DNA of 64,000 nucleotides, taken from the NCBI RefSeq assembly GCF_016031635.1, contig NZ_JACEGD010000018.1, forward strand, positions 1 to 64,000, read 5' to 3'. Position 1 is the first letter of the stretch, and each line of letters begins with the position of its first letter. The stretch comes from Bradyrhizobium diversitatis (GTDB lineage Bacteria; Pseudomonadota; Alphaproteobacteria; Rhizobiales; Xanthobacteraceae). Made by a program: the position numbers and the translations under genes. Shown in pieces: positions 63,097-64,000 of the stretch. A model generated the notes under the pieces. That model was not told the DNA's origin. It did not search any database and saw nothing but the letters and a program-made list of their open reading frames with translations.

Positions 63097-63567
63097 TCAA
63101 GTCGGGAAGACGAGGCACGTGGTCGTGCCGTGAGCGAGCAATCGCCCCTTGGCATCCGTGACGCGTCCGTCGGCCGCTCCGATGCGGCGACCGCAATTCA
63201 GAACCTTGCCCTCGGCCGTGATCAGGCCGGTCTCTGGCGTAATCGGTCGCAGCAGCGAAACCTTGAACTCAAGCGTGGTCTGGCCGGTGCCCTTGTCGAG
63301 GGCCGATTGGATCGCCAACCCCATGCAACTGTCGAGCAAGGTGGCCGTGAGACCACCGTGCACAGTGCCTGCCGGGTTGAGGTGAGCGCCGGTGGGGACG
63401 ATCGCGACGACGACGCGGCCTCGCTCAGCCTCCACCACATCATAACCCAGTGTTTGGGCGATCGTGTTGAGGGGCAGGGTTCCGTCGGCAAGGCCTTTGA
63501 CGAACTCAAGCCCACTCATCTGCTTCTGTCGTTCGACGTCGACTGTTCCATAGCTCTTCGCAGTCAT
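63097..63567 (-). CDS. PaaI-family hotdog thioesterase
   Basis: The 156-residue protein has the hotdog core with HLNPAGTVHGGLTATLLDSCMGLA, including the HGG motif and the downstream Asp. It hydrolyses acyl-CoA, probably of aryl or medium-chain type. It is the first full gene downstream of the Ada-like gene on the same strand, 19 bp after its stop. Confidence 0.9.
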   Translation of the reverse strand: MTAKSYGTVDVERQKQMSGLEFVKGLADGTLPLNTIAQTLGYDVVEAERGRVVVAIVPTGAHLNPAGTVHGGLTATLLDSCMGLAIQSALDKGTGQTTLEFKVSLLRPITPETGLITAEGKVLNCGRRIGAADGRVTDAKGRLLAHGTTTCLVFPT

Positions 63568-63586
63568 CTAAATCTCCTCATCGCGC

Positions 63587-64000
63587 TCACCTGTGTTGGA
63601 CTCGCGAAGCTTCGGCCTTTCTCCGGAAGGTCGATGGCGGGCGGCCGTAGAGTCGTGTGAAAGCGGTGCTCATGCGCCGCGTGCTCGAAAAGCCTGCGCG
63701 TTCCGCGACGGCGGCCATCGGAAGATCGCTGGCGTCAAGCAGCCGCTTGGCGCGCCGTACACGGATCGACAGCGCCACTTGCAGCGGAGACGCATCGAGA
63801 TGTCGGGCGAACAGGCGCGTCAGGTGGCGCGCCCCGACTCCCAACCGTTCAGCCAGCCTCTCCACGCCGCCGCGATCGAGCTCTCCCTTCTCGATGAGCG
63901 CCACTGCGCGTTCGACCGTTGTTCTGGAGCCTTTCCATGCAGGACAGAATGGCGCCGTTTCCGGGCGGCATCTGAGGCAAGGACGGAAGCCGGCCTGCTC
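63587..64000 (-). CDS. Ada-type regulator/methylphosphotriester methyltransferase, C-terminal part
   Basis: The reverse frame is open to the window edge, beyond the first ATG-like start. At the edge it reads EQAGFRPCLRCRPETAPFCP, the end of the Ada zinc domain with two CxxC cysteines, followed by AWKGSRTT. It then enters an AraC-type double HTH (RLAERLGVGARHLTRLFARH; LPMAAVAERAGFSSTRRMST). The stop follows the HTH, so neither the Ogt domain of E. coli Ada nor the AlkA domain is present. It resembles AdaA. The N-terminus lies outside the window. Confidence 0.85.
   Translation of the reverse strand, partial: EQAGFRPCLRCRPETAPFCPAWKGSRTTVERAVALIEKGELDRGGVERLAERLGVGARHLTRLFARHLDASPLQVALSIRVRRAKRLLDASDLPMAAVAERAGFSSTRRMSTAFTRLYGRPPSTFRRKAEASRVQHR

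Overview
The window is high-GC chromosomal DNA that looks like Bradyrhizobium or a close relative (Hyphomicrobiales). The evidence is the tandem of very large flagellins (756 and 762 residues), the alphaproteobacterial flagellar accessory genes flaF, fliX, motE-like and a DUF6468 gene, cckA beside flhB, and short palindromic repeats with CGTCATTGCGAG ends scattered between genes. This assignment rests on gene content and protein character, not on a database match.

Positions 1 to about 35,240 are mostly a flagellar regulon. Three tandem flagellins (the first cut by the window edge), each followed by a strong hairpin terminator, lead to flaF, a FlaG-like gene, flgI-flgJ-flgN, fliX and dksA. A reverse-strand operon flgF-flgG-flgA-flgH faces fliL-fliM-DUF6468-motE and a 1,230-residue periplasmic TPR protein. 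Then come fliO-fliP (reverse), flgB-flgC-fliE, fliQ-fliR-flhB, and the hybrid histidine kinase gene cckA. Upstream regions carry TTAA-N7-TTAA or TTAACCAT sites of the CtrA type, and flgI and flgF have sigma-54 type -24/-12 boxes. This suggests a two-tier CtrA then RpoN hierarchy, with cckA encoding the top kinase of the CtrA pathway in the same cluster. Two accessory modules interrupt the cluster: an HxlR regulator with an NAD(P)-binding oxidoreductase, and an HxlR regulator with a deleted reductase pseudogene, a hydratase and a PcfJ-like gene.

Positions 35,240 to 54,000 are a mosaic of housekeeping and accessory genes. They include a Tim44-like membrane protein, a secreted DUF1554-like protein, a GST, an ICMT-like methyltransferase, class I fumarase, an SH3-like secreted protein, YciB, a carotenoid oxygenase with a divergent TetR repressor and a clear palindromic operator, a SET-domain protein, an XRE regulator, a DsbA-family protein, a GNAT-like protein and two divergent transglutaminase-like proteins. 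Dispersed palindromic repeats fill many of the gaps.

Positions 54,000 to 62,600 look like a sulfide or persulfide response island. A BigR/SqrR-type ArsR repressor, with its two cysteines 66 residues apart, is divergent from a sulfide:quinone oxidoreductase-thioredoxin 2-DUF2892-ccoG operon. A 16-bp perfect palindrome overlaps both predicted promoters. Downstream of the repressor are an RND efflux pair and an AhpD-like protein. The window ends with a small secreted protein, a PaaI-type thioesterase and the 3' part of an Ada-type gene that runs off the edge. No tRNA, rRNA, CRISPR array or insertion sequence was seen.
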